Assembly (NCBI GenBank): GCA_963732415.1
Contig: CAVSZK010000016.1
Coordinates: 75,201-139,200, forward strand
From: RPQJ01 sp963732415
Lineage (GTDB): Bacteria > Pseudomonadota > Gammaproteobacteria > Steroidobacterales > Steroidobacteraceae
Reading direction: 5' to 3'
Length of the DNA stretch: 64,000 nucleotides
The notes beneath the pieces were generated by a model, which had not been told where the DNA came from, made no database searches, and worked only from the letters and a program-made list of their open reading frames with translations. A program made the translations under genes and the position numbers. This document shows, in pieces, positions 16,418 to 26,200 of the stretch (its first letter is position 1; every line of letters begins with the position of its first letter).

Positions 16418-17022
16418 TCGGCCACCTCCAGCGCGTATCTCGCGAGCGCACGGAGCAATGGCCAGTCGAATGCGATCCCGGGATCCGATTTCCGGCCCGG
16501 CGCTACGTCGCTGTGACCAACCATACGGTCGAGCGACAGTGTCGGATAGGCGCGACAGAGCACGGCCACCAGCCGCGCCAGCGTGGCGTACTGTGCCTGC
16601 TCGTAGGCACGCGTGTCGGTTCCCTCCAGCTCAATGCCGACGGAAAAATCGTTGCATTGCTCGCGCCCCTTCCAGCTCGAGACGCCGGCGTGCCAGGCGC
16701 GCCTGTGGAATGGAACGTACTGGACGATCTCACCGTCGCGCCGTACCAGGGCATGCGCCGACACCCTGAGCGGTGCCACCTGCCCGAAATACGGGTGTGC
16801 GTCCGGCGGCAGACTGTTCGTGAACAGCGCGTCGATCCACGGCCCGCCGAACTCACCCGGCGGCAGGCTGATGCCGTGCACTATGATCAACTCGGGCACG
16901 ATGCCCGCCGGCCGGTCGTCGCTGTTCGGCGAGGGCAGCTGCCGCGCGGAGTCCAGCCATCCGGCCCGGACGTCGAGTCCGGGTCCGGATCGCTCCGCAG
17001 TCCTGGCCTCTGTGTTTCGCAT
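16414..17022 (-). CDS. ampD: 1,6-anhydro-N-acetylmuramyl-L-alanine amidase
   Basis: A 202-residue zinc amidase with the AmpD features: IIVHGISLPPG (first Zn His), PYFGQVAPLRVSAH, RRAWHAGVSSW, NDFSVGIELEG, and MVGHSDVAPGRKSDPG with the remaining Zn ligands His and Asp. It cleaves anhydro-muropeptides in the cytosol during cell-wall recycling. ATG 17022 is taken because AmpD needs no export signal and the longer frame to 17094 shows no similarity. The stop overlaps the ampE ATG. Confidence 0.92.
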   Translation of the reverse strand: MRNTEARTAERSGPGLDVRAGWLDSARQLPSPNSDDRPAGIVPELIIVHGISLPPGEFGGPWIDALFTNSLPPDAHPYFGQVAPLRVSAHALVRRDGEIVQYVPFHRRAWHAGVSSWKGREQCNDFSVGIELEGTDTRAYEQAQYATLARLVAVLCRAYPTLSLDRMVGHSDVAPGRKSDPGIAFDWPLLRALARYALEVAE

Positions 17023-17105
17023 GCCGCAATCATGCACGGGCGCCGCGGCGCCCGCCACCGAACGAAGCCGTCTAGAATGATCCTGGTGCCACACACGGAA
17101 GTCTG

Positions 17106-18458
17106 ATGAACAACTCGAGCGACCTCGCCCAGCGCGACCTGCGCGTCGTCTGGCACCCGTGCACCCAGATGAAGGACCACGAGTGGCTGCCGATGATCCC
17201 GATCGCTCGCGGCGAGGGCGTGTGGCTGCATGGATACGATGGCCGACGTTACCTGGACGCGGTGAGTTCGTGGTGGGTCAACCTGTTCGGCCATGCGAAT
17301 CCGCGCATCAGCTCGGCCGTGGCAACGCAGCTCGGCCGCCTGGAGCACGTGATGCTGGCCGGATTCACCCATGAGCCCGCGGTGCAGCTCGCCGAGCGGC
17401 TGGTCGCAATCGCCCCGCCGGGCCTCAGCCGCTGCTTCTTCGCCGACAACGGCTCGAGCGCGATCGAAGTGGCGCTGAAGATGAGCTTCCACTACTGGCG
17501 GAATGTCGGGCGCACTGGCAAGCGCCGGTTCATCACGCTCTCGAACAGCTATCACGGCGAGACGCTCGGCGCACTGGCTGTCGGCCACGTCGAACTCTAC
17601 CGCGAGATCTACCAGCCGCTGCTGATGGACGTGATCACGGTGCCCTCGCCGGACGCCTACGGATGCGAAACCGGTGAAAGCGAGGCCGATCACGCGCGGC
17701 GCATGTTCGCCGCCATGGAAGAGACGCTGGCCCGGCACGCGGACGAGGTGTGCGCGGTGATCGTCGAGCCGCTGGTGCAATGCGCGGGCGGCATGCGCAT
17801 GTACGACCCCGTGTATCTGAAGCTGCTGCGCGAGGCATGCGACCGGCACGGCGTGCACCTGATCGCCGACGAGATCGCGGTGGGCTTCGGTCGCACTGGC
17901 ACCATGTTCGCCTGCGAGCAGGCGGGTATCTCGCCCGATTTCATGTGCCTGTCGAAAGGTCTCACCGGTGGTTACCTGCCGCTGTCGGTAGTGCTGTCCG
18001 GTGAGCGCGTATACGAGGCCTTCTACGACGAGTACTCGCAACTGCGGGCATTCCTGCACTCACACAGCTACACGGGCAACCCGCTTGCCTGCGCCGCGGC
18101 GCTGGCCACACTGGCGATCTTCGACGAGGACCGCGTGATCGAGCGCAATCGGGCACTGGCCAGGCACCTGGGCGAGCGTTGCGCCGCACTCGTGGACCTG
18201 CCGCACGTCGCCGAGGTGCGGCAGCGGGGCATGATCGTCGCGGTCGAGCTCGCCCGCGACGGCAACCATAAAACGCCCTTCGACTGGCAGGAACGCCGGG
18301 GCCTGCGCGTCTATCGCCATGCGCTAGAGCATGAGGCATTGCTGCGGCCGATCGGCAACGTGGTCTACTTCATGCCGCCGTACGTGATCGAGCCCGACCA
18401 GATCGACGCGCTGGTGGAAACTGCGCGCGCAGGAATAGAGGCCGCAACGTGCGATTGA
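17106..18458 (+). CDS. bioA: Adenosylmethionine-8-amino-7-oxononanoate aminotransferase
   Basis: A 450-residue class-III PLP aminotransferase. N-terminal WHPCTQMKDHE, YLDAVSSWWVNLFGH, FFADNGSSAIEVALKMS, and the PLP lysine in LSKGLTGGYLPLS are the BioA hallmarks. It makes 7,8-diaminopelargonate using SAM as amino donor in biotin synthesis. No other bio genes are adjacent. It overlaps rsmE by 10 bases. Confidence 0.95.
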   Translation: MNNSSDLAQRDLRVVWHPCTQMKDHEWLPMIPIARGEGVWLHGYDGRRYLDAVSSWWVNLFGHANPRISSAVATQLGRLEHVMLAGFTHEPAVQLAERLVAIAPPGLSRCFFADNGSSAIEVALKMSFHYWRNVGRTGKRRFITLSNSYHGETLGALAVGHVELYREIYQPLLMDVITVPSPDAYGCETGESEADHARRMFAAMEETLARHADEVCAVIVEPLVQCAGGMRMYDPVYLKLLREACDRHGVHLIADEIAVGFGRTGTMFACEQAGISPDFMCLSKGLTGGYLPLSVVLSGERVYEAFYDEYSQLRAFLHSHSYTGNPLACAAALATLAIFDEDRVIERNRALARHLGERCAALVDLPHVAEVRQRGMIVAVELARDGNHKTPFDWQERRGLRVYRHALEHEALLRPIGNVVYFMPPYVIEPDQIDALVETARAGIEAATCD

Positions 18459-19183
18459 GCCGCGTCTACTGCGAGACGGTACTCATGCCCGGTGCGGAGG
18501 TAGCGCTGCCGGCCTCGGCCGCGAACCATGTCGCGCGCGTACTGCGGTTGCGTGCCGGTGCCCCGGTCGTCGCCTTCGACGGCAGCGGCCGCGACTATCA
18601 CTGCGAGGTGGTCGCGATCGAAGGCAGCCGGGTGCGCGTGCTGGTCGGTGAGGCTGCCGAGGTTCGGCGCGAGTCACCGCTCGCGGTGACGCTGGTGCAG
18701 GCGGTCTCGCGCGGCGAGAGGATGGACCTCACGCTGCAGAAGGCGACCGAGCTGGGCGTCCGCGCCATCGCGCCGGTGTTCTCCACGCGCAGCGTCGTGC
18801 GGCTCGACGAGCGCCAGGCTGTGGCCAAGCTCCGGCACTGGCAGGCAGTCGTCGTGAGCGCCTGCGAGCAGAGCGGGCGCAGCGTGTTGCCGCGGGTCCA
18901 TGCCCCGCTGAACCTCGATCGATACCTGGCGGATTCCCCGCGCGACGGCCTGCGACTGGTGCCGAGTCCCACCGCCAGCGAATCGCTGGCGACGCTCGGC
19001 GAGACCCCAACCCAGGTGGAACTGCTGATCGGGCCGGAAGGCGGGTTCGAGGAGAGCGAATTGCTGGACGCGGAACGCGCGGGTTTCAGGCCGGTGCGAC
19101 TGGGCCCCAGGGTGCTGCGAACCGAGACAGCGGGGATCGTCGCGCTTGCCGTGCTGCAGGCGATGTGGGGAGACCTGCGCTAG
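18449..19183 (+). CDS. rsmE: 16S rRNA (uracil-1498-N3)-methyltransferase
   Basis: A 244-residue SPOUT methyltransferase with N-terminal RNA-binding region (HVARVLRLRAGAP) and the knot signatures KATELGV, LLIGPEGGFEESE and LGPRVLRTETAG. It methylates U1498 in the ribosomal decoding centre. The GTG start lies inside the bioA 3' end, indicating coupled translation. Confidence 0.93.
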   Translation: MRLSRVYCETVLMPGAEVALPASAANHVARVLRLRAGAPVVAFDGSGRDYHCEVVAIEGSRVRVLVGEAAEVRRESPLAVTLVQAVSRGERMDLTLQKATELGVRAIAPVFSTRSVVRLDERQAVAKLRHWQAVVVSACEQSGRSVLPRVHAPLNLDRYLADSPRDGLRLVPSPTASESLATLGETPTQVELLIGPEGGFEESELLDAERAGFRPVRLGPRVLRTETAGIVALAVLQAMWGDLR

Positions 19184-19219
19184 CCGCAGATCGGGGGCGG
19201 CCTGAGGCAGCAGCTCAAT

Positions 19220-20772
19220 TCAGAGCCCCAGAGGCATCGTTCGGTCGGGCAACGAGTTCGGCATCGCGCAGGGCAGAGGGCGAATGGCCAGTTCGCTGCT
19301 GTCGAGCAGCGCCTTTGCCCGGACGAGCTCGCCGGTACCCTGGAGCACCAACGCGAGGTCAATGGCCCGATAGAAGTTTCCGGCATCGACGTGGGGGGTC
19401 GGGGAGCCCAGCAGCTCCGGATACGCGGACGCATATCGTTCACGAGCGGCCTTGGCGTCACCCATCCCGAGGTCAGAATTCCGCAGGACTGCAAGCGACC
19501 AGCCTCCCCTGGGCCGGGCAGCAAAGGCCTTACCTGCGTACTGCTCCGCCGCCGCATGATCGCCCAGCATGTCAGCCAGAATCGCCGCATAGGCACTTGC
19601 ATATTCATCATCCGGCCAACGCCGCATGGCTTCCGACATCAACTGTTTTGCCGCCGACGTGTCGGTCAGATCAAGTTGCAACATTGCGAGTCTCCATACC
19701 CATTGCGGATTTCCAGGGTCCAGGGCAATAGCCCGCTCCACCAGTGGTACTGCATCCGCAAGACGATTTCGCGCGTAAGCATTTGTGAACCCCAGGACAA
19801 AATAGGGCAACGGCGACGCAGGATCGATGTCGATCGCCCGCTGATAGCGCGCGGTCGAATAATTCGGGTTGAGTTCGATGGCACGACGAAGCATCTGTTC
19901 TGCCGTGGCATTGTTTTCCGGGCTCATCGCGATTCCGCCGCGCGACGCCCAGGCCTCGGCGAGATCGGGGTCAATCGCGAGGGCTTTTTGGACAGAGATC
20001 TCCGCTTCAGCGCACCGGCGATGGCAGCTGCCAGTTCTGTCTGGATGGCAAAGATGTTTTCCGCGGTCAGCTCGCGGTCGCAGGTCTCCGCCCAGAGGTG
20101 CGCGTCGGTCGTAGCGTCGATCAGCTGGACGTTGATGCGCACGCGGTCCCCGGCTCGCTGCACGCCGCCTTCGAGGATGCTCTTCACGCCGAGCTGACCC
20201 GCGACGTCCTGGAGCGACAGCTTCGTATCGCGGAACTGCTCGACCGACGTACGCGAGATCACCCTGAGTGCACTGATCTTCGAGAGCTGCGTCAGGATGT
20301 CGTCGTGGATGCCGTTGACGAAGAACGCGTCGTCGGACTTTGCACTGCGGTTCTCAAACGGCAGGACGGCGATGGAGGGGCCTGCGTCAGTCGTTGCTTC
20401 AGTCTCCGCGGTGGCTGCAGACGCTGGCGAGGTGGTCGAAGTCGGCTGGCTCGCATGTTCGTAGCGCCAGAACAGGACGCCGCCGAGCAGGAGCAATAGC
20501 GTCAGGATCGCGAGTTCAATGCGGGTGACGCGCTGTTGTCCCTTGTCGCCGTGCTACCAGGCGAGCACCAGCACGATGGGCAGGCCGATCAGCAGAGCAA
20601 TCGTCGCGAGTTGCTGGGACTGGCGTGGCCAGTCGAAGGTGCCGCCGGCGTACTCGAGTCCCTGCAGCAATCCCCAGGCGCCGGCGACGCAGGCAATGCC
20701 CCACTGCCCCACCTTGCGGCGGCGCAGTCGATGCCAGAGGCTGTTCCCCTCCCCGTCAGTAGCGTCGGTCAC
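19220..20772 (-). pseudogene. Decayed TolB/FlgO-TPR membrane protein gene
   Basis: The minus strand holds three open pieces that together parallel the intact 630-residue protein at 37783-39675. The first (20772-20557) encodes the N-terminal helices (RRKVGQWGIACVAGAWGLLQGLEY) and ends at an in-frame TAG at 20556-20554, where the intact copy has Tyr in LAWYHGD. The same frame continues past the stop (HGDKGQQRV, then PSIAVLPFENRSA) to about 20020. There the frame shifts and sequence is missing before the TPR part (AEISVQKALAIDPDLAEAWASRG) runs to 19220. At least one nonsense codon and one frameshift with deletion are present, so it is very likely dead. Read-through of the amber codon alone would not restore it. 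Confidence 0.85.
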
Positions 20773-20854
20773 GCGGTCCTCCCTGCGTTGAAGGCGTAGA
20801 ACCTCGTCCGGTGCTGCCTTGGCGTATGGACCCTGACCTCAAGGCAACCCGGGG

Positions 20855-21628
20855 TCAGCAGCAGCTCGCACCTCCATCGACCGCGAGATACTGCCCGGTG
20901 ACGTGGCGGGAGGCCTCGGAAGCCAGGAACACGACGACGCCCTTCAGGTCTTCATCGCCGCCGATCCGCTGCAGCGGCGTCATCGCGATCGCCATTTTCT
21001 CGAACTTGTCGAGCAGGCCAGCCGACATCTTCGAGGGGAAGAACCCCGGGCAGATGGCATTGACGTTGATGTTGTACCTGCCCCATTCGGCGGCAAGGGC
21101 TCGCGTGAAATTGATGTCTGCGCCCTTGCTGGTGTTGTAGGCGATGGTAGCCATGCCCGGCGGGTTGCCGCCCAGTCCGGCGATGGACGAAATATTGATG
21201 ATCTTGCCGGCCCGCTTCGGGATCATCACGTGCTTGCCGACGTACTGGGTCAGGAAGAACAACGCATTGACGTTGAGGTTCATGACCTTGTGCCAGGCCT
21301 CGGGCGGGTAGTCTTCCGCCGGCGCCCCCCAGGTAGCGCCCGCGTTGTTGACCAGCACGTCGATGGTGCCGAAGTGCGCCACCACGCGGTCGACCAGCGC
21401 GGGAATGCCTCCGGCGTCGGAGAGGTCGTTGGTCACGGTGAGGACGTCGATACCCCGCCCCTCGAGATGCGATTTCGCTTCGGCCAGTTCGTCGGCCTTG
21501 CGGGCGGTGATGGCGACCTTCGCGCCCATGTCGCCGAGCGCACTGGCCATCTGCAGGCCGAGGCCACGCGATCCGCCGGTAATCAGCGCCACCTTGCCGG
21601 TCAGGTCAAACAGGTTTCTCGTGTTCAT
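20855..21628 (-). CDS. SDR-family oxidoreductase
   Basis: A 257-residue classical short-chain dehydrogenase with TGGSRGLG cofactor motif, NNAGA, the catalytic Ser region INISSIAG, and YNTSK (Tyr-x3-Lys). The C-terminal ITGQ-like HVTGQYLAVDGG is conserved. It resembles gluconate 5-dehydrogenase and 3-oxoacyl-ACP reductase-like proteins. The substrate is not determinable. It is a single gene with an 82-bp gap to the decayed TPR gene upstream of it on the plus map. Confidence 0.88.
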   Translation of the reverse strand: MNTRNLFDLTGKVALITGGSRGLGLQMASALGDMGAKVAITARKADELAEAKSHLEGRGIDVLTVTNDLSDAGGIPALVDRVVAHFGTIDVLVNNAGATWGAPAEDYPPEAWHKVMNLNVNALFFLTQYVGKHVMIPKRAGKIINISSIAGLGGNPPGMATIAYNTSKGADINFTRALAAEWGRYNINVNAICPGFFPSKMSAGLLDKFEKMAIAMTPLQRIGGDEDLKGVVVFLASEASRHVTGQYLAVDGGASCC

Positions 21629-21664
21629 GTGCCCTCGACAGCGGGTATCGGCGGCTCGACAGCA

Positions 21665-21692
21665 GGCTGTTGAATACAGTTCTTCAACAGCC
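21665..21692 (-). terminator. Hairpin after the HU-like gene
   Basis: A 10-bp perfect stem (GGCTGTTGAA / TTCAACAGCC) with an 8-nt loop lies 27 bases past the HU-like gene stop. There is no long T-run. It probably ends the HU transcript and separates it from the SDR gene. Confidence 0.55.
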
Positions 21693-21718
21693 CGCCATCA
21701 GGCAACGAGCGTGAAGCG

Positions 21719-22108
21719 TCAGCCCTTTGCAGCGTCCTTCAGCCTCTTCATCGGACGCACTTTCACCTTCACGGTGGCAGGCTTGGCCTTGAAGGTGGTG
21801 GGCTCACCGGTGAAGGGGTTGATGCCCTTGCGCGCCGGCTTCGCCGCAACGCTGGTAACGGTAATCTTCAGCAATCCTGGCAGGATGAAGGTGCCAGCAC
21901 TCTTCTTGCCAATCGATGCGACGATCGTGTTCTCGAGTGCGGCGAGCAAGGCGCGCGCGTCCTTCGCGGCGACCTCCGCTGCATCTGCGAGGTGAGCGAC
22001 CAGTGCGGACTTGGTCAGCACGCTCTTGATCGACTGCGGGGCCTTCGGGGCGGCCTTCCGGGTAACTTTCTTCGCGGGCTTCCTGGCGGATTTCTTGGCT
22101 TTTGCCAT
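21719..22108 (-). CDS. HU-like DNA-binding protein with Lys/Ala-rich tail
   Basis: A 129-residue protein. Residues 1-25 are a basic Lys/Ala/Pro-rich tail (AKKSARKPAKKVTRKA), and the rest is an HU/IHF fold (TKSALVAHLADAAEV, GTFILPGLLKITV, KPARKGINPFTGEP with the DNA-inserting Pro). It likely bends or compacts DNA. The N-terminal extension recalls histone-H1-like tails and is longer than in E. coli HU (90 residues). It is monocistronic, with a 212-bp upstream gap free of genes. Confidence 0.85.
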   Translation of the reverse strand: MAKAKKSARKPAKKVTRKAAPKAPQSIKSVLTKSALVAHLADAAEVAAKDARALLAALENTIVASIGKKSAGTFILPGLLKITVTSVAAKPARKGINPFTGEPTTFKAKPATVKVKVRPMKRLKDAAKG

Positions 22109-22320
22109 CTGGGTACGTTATGCCTCGTGGGTTGGTGAAAACGCGGAAGGCAACGACCTGCCGCTGTGCGAACCGTAGGAGATTTGCGGGAAAAAGCCAA
22201 GCGCGGGGGCTCGGGCCGCGCTGGCGGCCGAAGCGTTGCAGAGGCCCGGATTCGTCACTTCGATATCGCTCGAGCACTGCATCCTCGGTTGGGACGGCGC
22301 GTACTCTCGCGAGTAGTGCA

Positions 22321-22650
22321 CTACTTGACCGTGTAGCCCTTGGCCTCGAGGCAGGCCGCGAATCCCTTGTTGAAGGTGTCCTTCTGCTGCTGCGCGGCCG
22401 CCTGCTGGGGCGGTGGAGCGGCCGCCGGCGGTGGCGCCATGGGATCAATACCGGTCTGCCCTTTAGACCAGGCGTAGCACTCGCCCTCGTCCTGGCCCTG
22501 CTGCTGCGCGCTCTGGCCCTTGGCCGGGAACACGACTACGCCGAGCGACGACGACAGCGACTGCGTCGCCGGCGGCTGGGCCTGTGCTGACGCGCCTGCC
22601 GCGAAAGCCATTCCAAGCAAGATGCCAAGAAATCTGAATCTGCTCGCCAT
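22321..22650 (-). CDS. Small secreted Gln/Pro/Ala-rich protein, unknown function
   Basis: A 109-residue protein with a signal peptide (FLGILLGMAFAAGASAQAQ). A middle segment (SLGVVVFPAKGQSAQQQGQDEGECYAWSK, shown in part) carries a conserved-looking ECYAW. A Pro/Ala/Gln-rich linker follows, then a C-terminal Cys (FAACLEAKGYTVK). The two Cys may form a disulfide in the periplasm. The Q-D-E-x-EC-W pattern followed by a C-terminal CLEARGY-like tail occurs in small envelope proteins of unknown role. I do not recognise a function. It is not coupled to neighbours. Confidence 0.65.
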   Translation of the reverse strand: MASRFRFLGILLGMAFAAGASAQAQPPATQSLSSSLGVVVFPAKGQSAQQQGQDEGECYAWSKGQTGIDPMAPPPAAAPPPQQAAAQQQKDTFNKGFAACLEAKGYTVK

Positions 22651-22760
22651 GCGCTGCTCCTGGATCGATACCTGATCGGCTCAAGTATGCGCGCGTCACC
22701 GCACGAACGGATCACGAAAGGCTTCGGGCGCCGCGTGCAGGCCACGCCGCACCGCAACCA

Positions 22761-23231
22761 TCAGGCTGCGCGGGTTTCTTCGCTGATCATCCGCTCGATG
22801 TGTTCGAAGTCCGGGATGAGCGGATATTCGTTCACCATCCGGACCTGGCAGATCACCGGGCTGCGCTCGCCGAAATTGCGTGAGTCGTCGGCGTGGATCA
22901 CGTCGGGGCTCAGGCGCACGAGCTGCGGGAAGCCCTGGGTGAGGATCGCAAAGTGACCTTCCGGGATCTGGCCCGAAATCGCCTGCATCACGACCAGCCT
23001 GGTACGCCCGCTGGCCCGCGGCGGATTGCGGCCGCAGGCCGCCTCGAACGACATCAGCGGGATGCGGCGGCCGCCCCAGGCAATCGTGCCGAGGTACCAC
23101 GGCGGTACGCCTTCCATCGGCGCAGGAGCCTGGTAGTTGATCACCTCGCTCACGCAGGCGCGCGGCACCAGCAGCCGCTCGTCCGCGAGCGGCACCAGCA
23201 GGCAGTAGGTCTCCTCGGACATGCTGTTCAT
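22761..23231 (-). CDS. CheW-domain adaptor of the Chp system (ChpC-like)
   Basis: A 156-residue protein made of one CheW domain (LLVPLADERLLVPRACVSEVI, GTIAWGGRRIPLMSFE). It starts 13 bp after the chpA stop and is the last gene of the operon, the place of chpC in Pseudomonas. It would couple an additional receptor to the ChpA kinase. Sequence alone cannot separate ChpC from a second PilI. Confidence 0.85.
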   Translation of the reverse strand: MNSMSEETYCLLVPLADERLLVPRACVSEVINYQAPAPMEGVPPWYLGTIAWGGRRIPLMSFEAACGRNPPRASGRTRLVVMQAISGQIPEGHFAILTQGFPQLVRLSPDVIHADDSRNFGERSPVICQVRMVNEYPLIPDFEHIERMISEETRAA

Positions 23232-23244
23232 CGTCGAAAATTCC

Positions 23245-26200
23245 TCACGGAAGCTGACGGCGACGCGCCAGCACCAGCGGCTCGATGGCGTCGAGAAGCT
23301 GGCTTTCCTGGTAGGGCTTGCCGAGGTAGTCGTCGACGCCGAGCTCGATCGCGCGCGCGCGATGCTTGTCGCCCACGCGCGAGGTGATCATGATGATCGG
23401 GATGTCGGCGAGGCGCGCATCGTTACGCACGTGCGAGGCAACCTCGTAGCCATCCATGCGCGGCATCTCGATGTCGAGCAGGATCACGTCCGGCGTGTGC
23501 TCCTGAAGCAGCGCCATCGCCTCGACGCCGTCCTTCGCCGTCATCACGCGCATCCCGTTGCGCTCGAGGAAGCGCTGCGTCACGCGACGCACGGTGATCG
23601 AGTCGTCCACGACCAGCGCGAAGATTCGGTCGTCCCTGCTCGGACGCACCGAGGCGTCTGCGGCCCGGCCGCGCCACTCCGAGCGCACCAGCGCGCCCAT
23701 GTCGAGAATGATGACGATACGGCCGTCACCGAGGATCGTTGCGCCGGAAATACCGCGCACCGACGCGACCTGCGGCCCGACCGACTTGACCACGATCTCG
23801 CGGCTGCCGACCAGCTCGTCGGTCACCAGCGCCGTCGAATGCTCGCCGGCGCGTACCAGGATCACTGGCAAGGACACGTCCGTCTCGGGAAGCTCCGACG
23901 GGCCACTGCCCAGGAACGAGCCCAGGTGCTGGAAGCGGAACACGTGGCCGCCATAATCGAACGTGGGCTGGTCCTCGGCAAGGTGTGCGCGCACCTCGGT
24001 CGCGGGAATCCGCGCCACGCCCTCCACGGTCGCAACCGGCAGCGCGTAGAACTCGTCGTGGGTGCGGACGATCAGCGCCTGCGTGATCGCGAGCGTGAAT
24101 GGCAGCCTGATCGTGAAGCGCGCGCCGCGCGCCGGGGTGGACTCGATGAACAAACCGCCACCGAGCCTCTTCACCTCGGTTGCGACGACGTCCATGCCCA
24201 CGCCGCGCCCGGCCTGCTGCGTGAGGCGCTGCGCAGTCGAGAAGCCAGGCTCGAGGACCAGCTGCAGCGCCTCCTCGTCCGTGAGGTCCTGTTCCGGTCG
24301 CAGCAGCCCCATCTGTCGCGCCTTGGCGCGGATCGCCTCGATGTTGAGCCCGGCACCGTCATCCTCGACCGTGATCACGACCTCGGCGCCTTCACGCTGC
24401 AGGCGCACGGCGATACGGCCGGTCTCCTCCTTGCCGCGCGCGAGACGCTCTTCGGGCAGCTCGATGCCGTGCACGACCGCGTTGCGCAGCATGTGCTCGA
24501 ACGGGGGCAGCATGCGTTCGAGCACCTGCCGGTCGATCTCGCCGTTTCCACCCTCGATCTCGAGTTCGGCCTTCTTGCCGGTTTCCTGGGCCGCCTGCCG
24601 CACCAGCCGCGTCAGGCGCTGCGCATGCCGCTGGAACGGCACCATGCGCGTACGCATCAGCCCGTTCTGCAGTTCGGCGATGACGCGTCCCTGCTGCTGT
24701 AACAGGTTCTGGCCTTCCCGGTTCACGCTCGCGAGCAGGCTCTCGATGCTCGCGACGTCACTGACGGACTCGGCGAGGGCCCGCGAAAGCTGCTGGATGG
24801 TGGAGTAGCGGTCGAGCTCCAGCGGATCGAAGTCGGCCCGCCCGCCGGCGTCGGCCTGGTGCTTGAAGAGGATCTGCGCCTCGGTCTCGAGCTCGAGCTT
24901 GCGCAGCTGCTCGCGCAGCCGGGTCACGGTGCGACCCAGCTCGGCAAGATTGAACTCGGTCGAGGTCATCTGCTGCTCGACCCGAGCGCGGAAGATGCTC
25001 ACTTCGCCCGAGTTGTTCAGCAGCTCGTCCAGCAGCATTGCGTTTACGCGCGCCAGTTCGTGGCGTTCAGGCGCGGCCGCGGGCTCGCGCCCCGGCAGGA
25101 CGAACTGGGCAGGGGGCGGCGGAACGGCGACGTAGCTGGTCGCGACGGCCTCGAACGATTCCGCAACGGGAGGTTCCGGCCTCGGCGGTTCGCTCGCCGT
25201 CACTTCGTGGACATGGACCTCATGCGTCTCGATCTCGTGTGTCTCGATTTCGTGCGTCGCGACCTCATGTGGCTCGATCTCGTGCGTCGCGACCTCATGT
25301 GGCTCGACTTCGTGCGTCGCCTTCTCGTGGATCCAGGGTTCCTGTGCTCCAGGCTCATCTGCCGCAGTCAGGCCCGCTGGATGCTCCTCGCTGGTTTCGG
25401 CCGCGGCGAAAACCTCGGCCATGGAAATTTCTTCGAACGAGACCGGCGGCTGCACCTCCTCGGGCGCGGCGGGCCATGACTCGACCTCCGTCGGCGGGGC
25501 CGCAGCCTCGAGTTCCGGAGGCGCAGGTGGCTCGACCGGGGCAACATCCTGAACGGCCGGGCGTGAATCGGGTCCGGCCGAGGCCGTTGCAACGGCGCGC
25601 ACGCGCTCGATCAACGCACGGGCGGCGACAATCGGCTGTCCGGAATTTGCGGCCTCGCGCATGCCATGCAGTTGGTCGAGCGCCGCCTGGAGCACCTCAA
25701 CCGCCGAATCGTCCGCCGCAATGGCGCCTGATTCCAGCGACGTCAGGAACGATTCCACTTCGTGGCTCAGGTCTCCCATCGCGCGAATGCCGGCCATGCG
25801 CGCCCCGCCCTTCAGCGTGTGGAGGACCCGCTTCAACTCGGTGATTCTGCTGCGGTCGGCGCGATCCGCGGTCCAGTTCGCGAGCGACGAATCGGCCAGC
25901 TCGAGCAGTTCGGTCGCTTCCTCGCCGAAGATCGCCGCGATGTCGGCGTCGAACTCCGGTTCGGGCTCCTCGGGCACGGCTGTCTCGGCCACTTCGGCCT
26001 GAGGTTTCGCCGGGGCCGTCACCGCGACGAATGGCGCATGCAGCGCTTCGGGCGGCAATAGCATGTCCGGAGGAAGCGCGGGGACCAGCAGGTCGGGCTC
26101 GGTGAGGTCATGCTGGGTGAGTTCGCGCTCGGCGACGTCGTGCTCTGGAGCCATGTCCGCAGGAATTTCCTGAGACCAGCCGTCGCCCAGCGTCTGCTCG

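Noticed and set aside
20554..20772. Separate 72-residue small membrane protein gene
   Set aside because: It is the N-terminus of the decayed TolB/TPR gene, cut by an in-frame TAG, and the same frame continues with homologous sequence.
21665..21692. A further copy of the TGTTGAA mobile-element end
   Set aside because: The hairpin stem shares only TGTTGAA/TTCAACA with the MITE arms and sits just after a gene stop, so a terminator is the simpler reading.
23221..24702. Long plus-strand frames across chpA (also 26110-27249, 27274-28416 and 29003-30301)
   Set aside because: All are mirror frames of chpA and pilJ with low-complexity, arginine- or histidine-rich products and no start context.
25200..25335. 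Possible CRISPR-like array
   Set aside because: The 30-bp units are directly adjacent, without spacers, and in frame within chpA. They are a coding tandem repeat.
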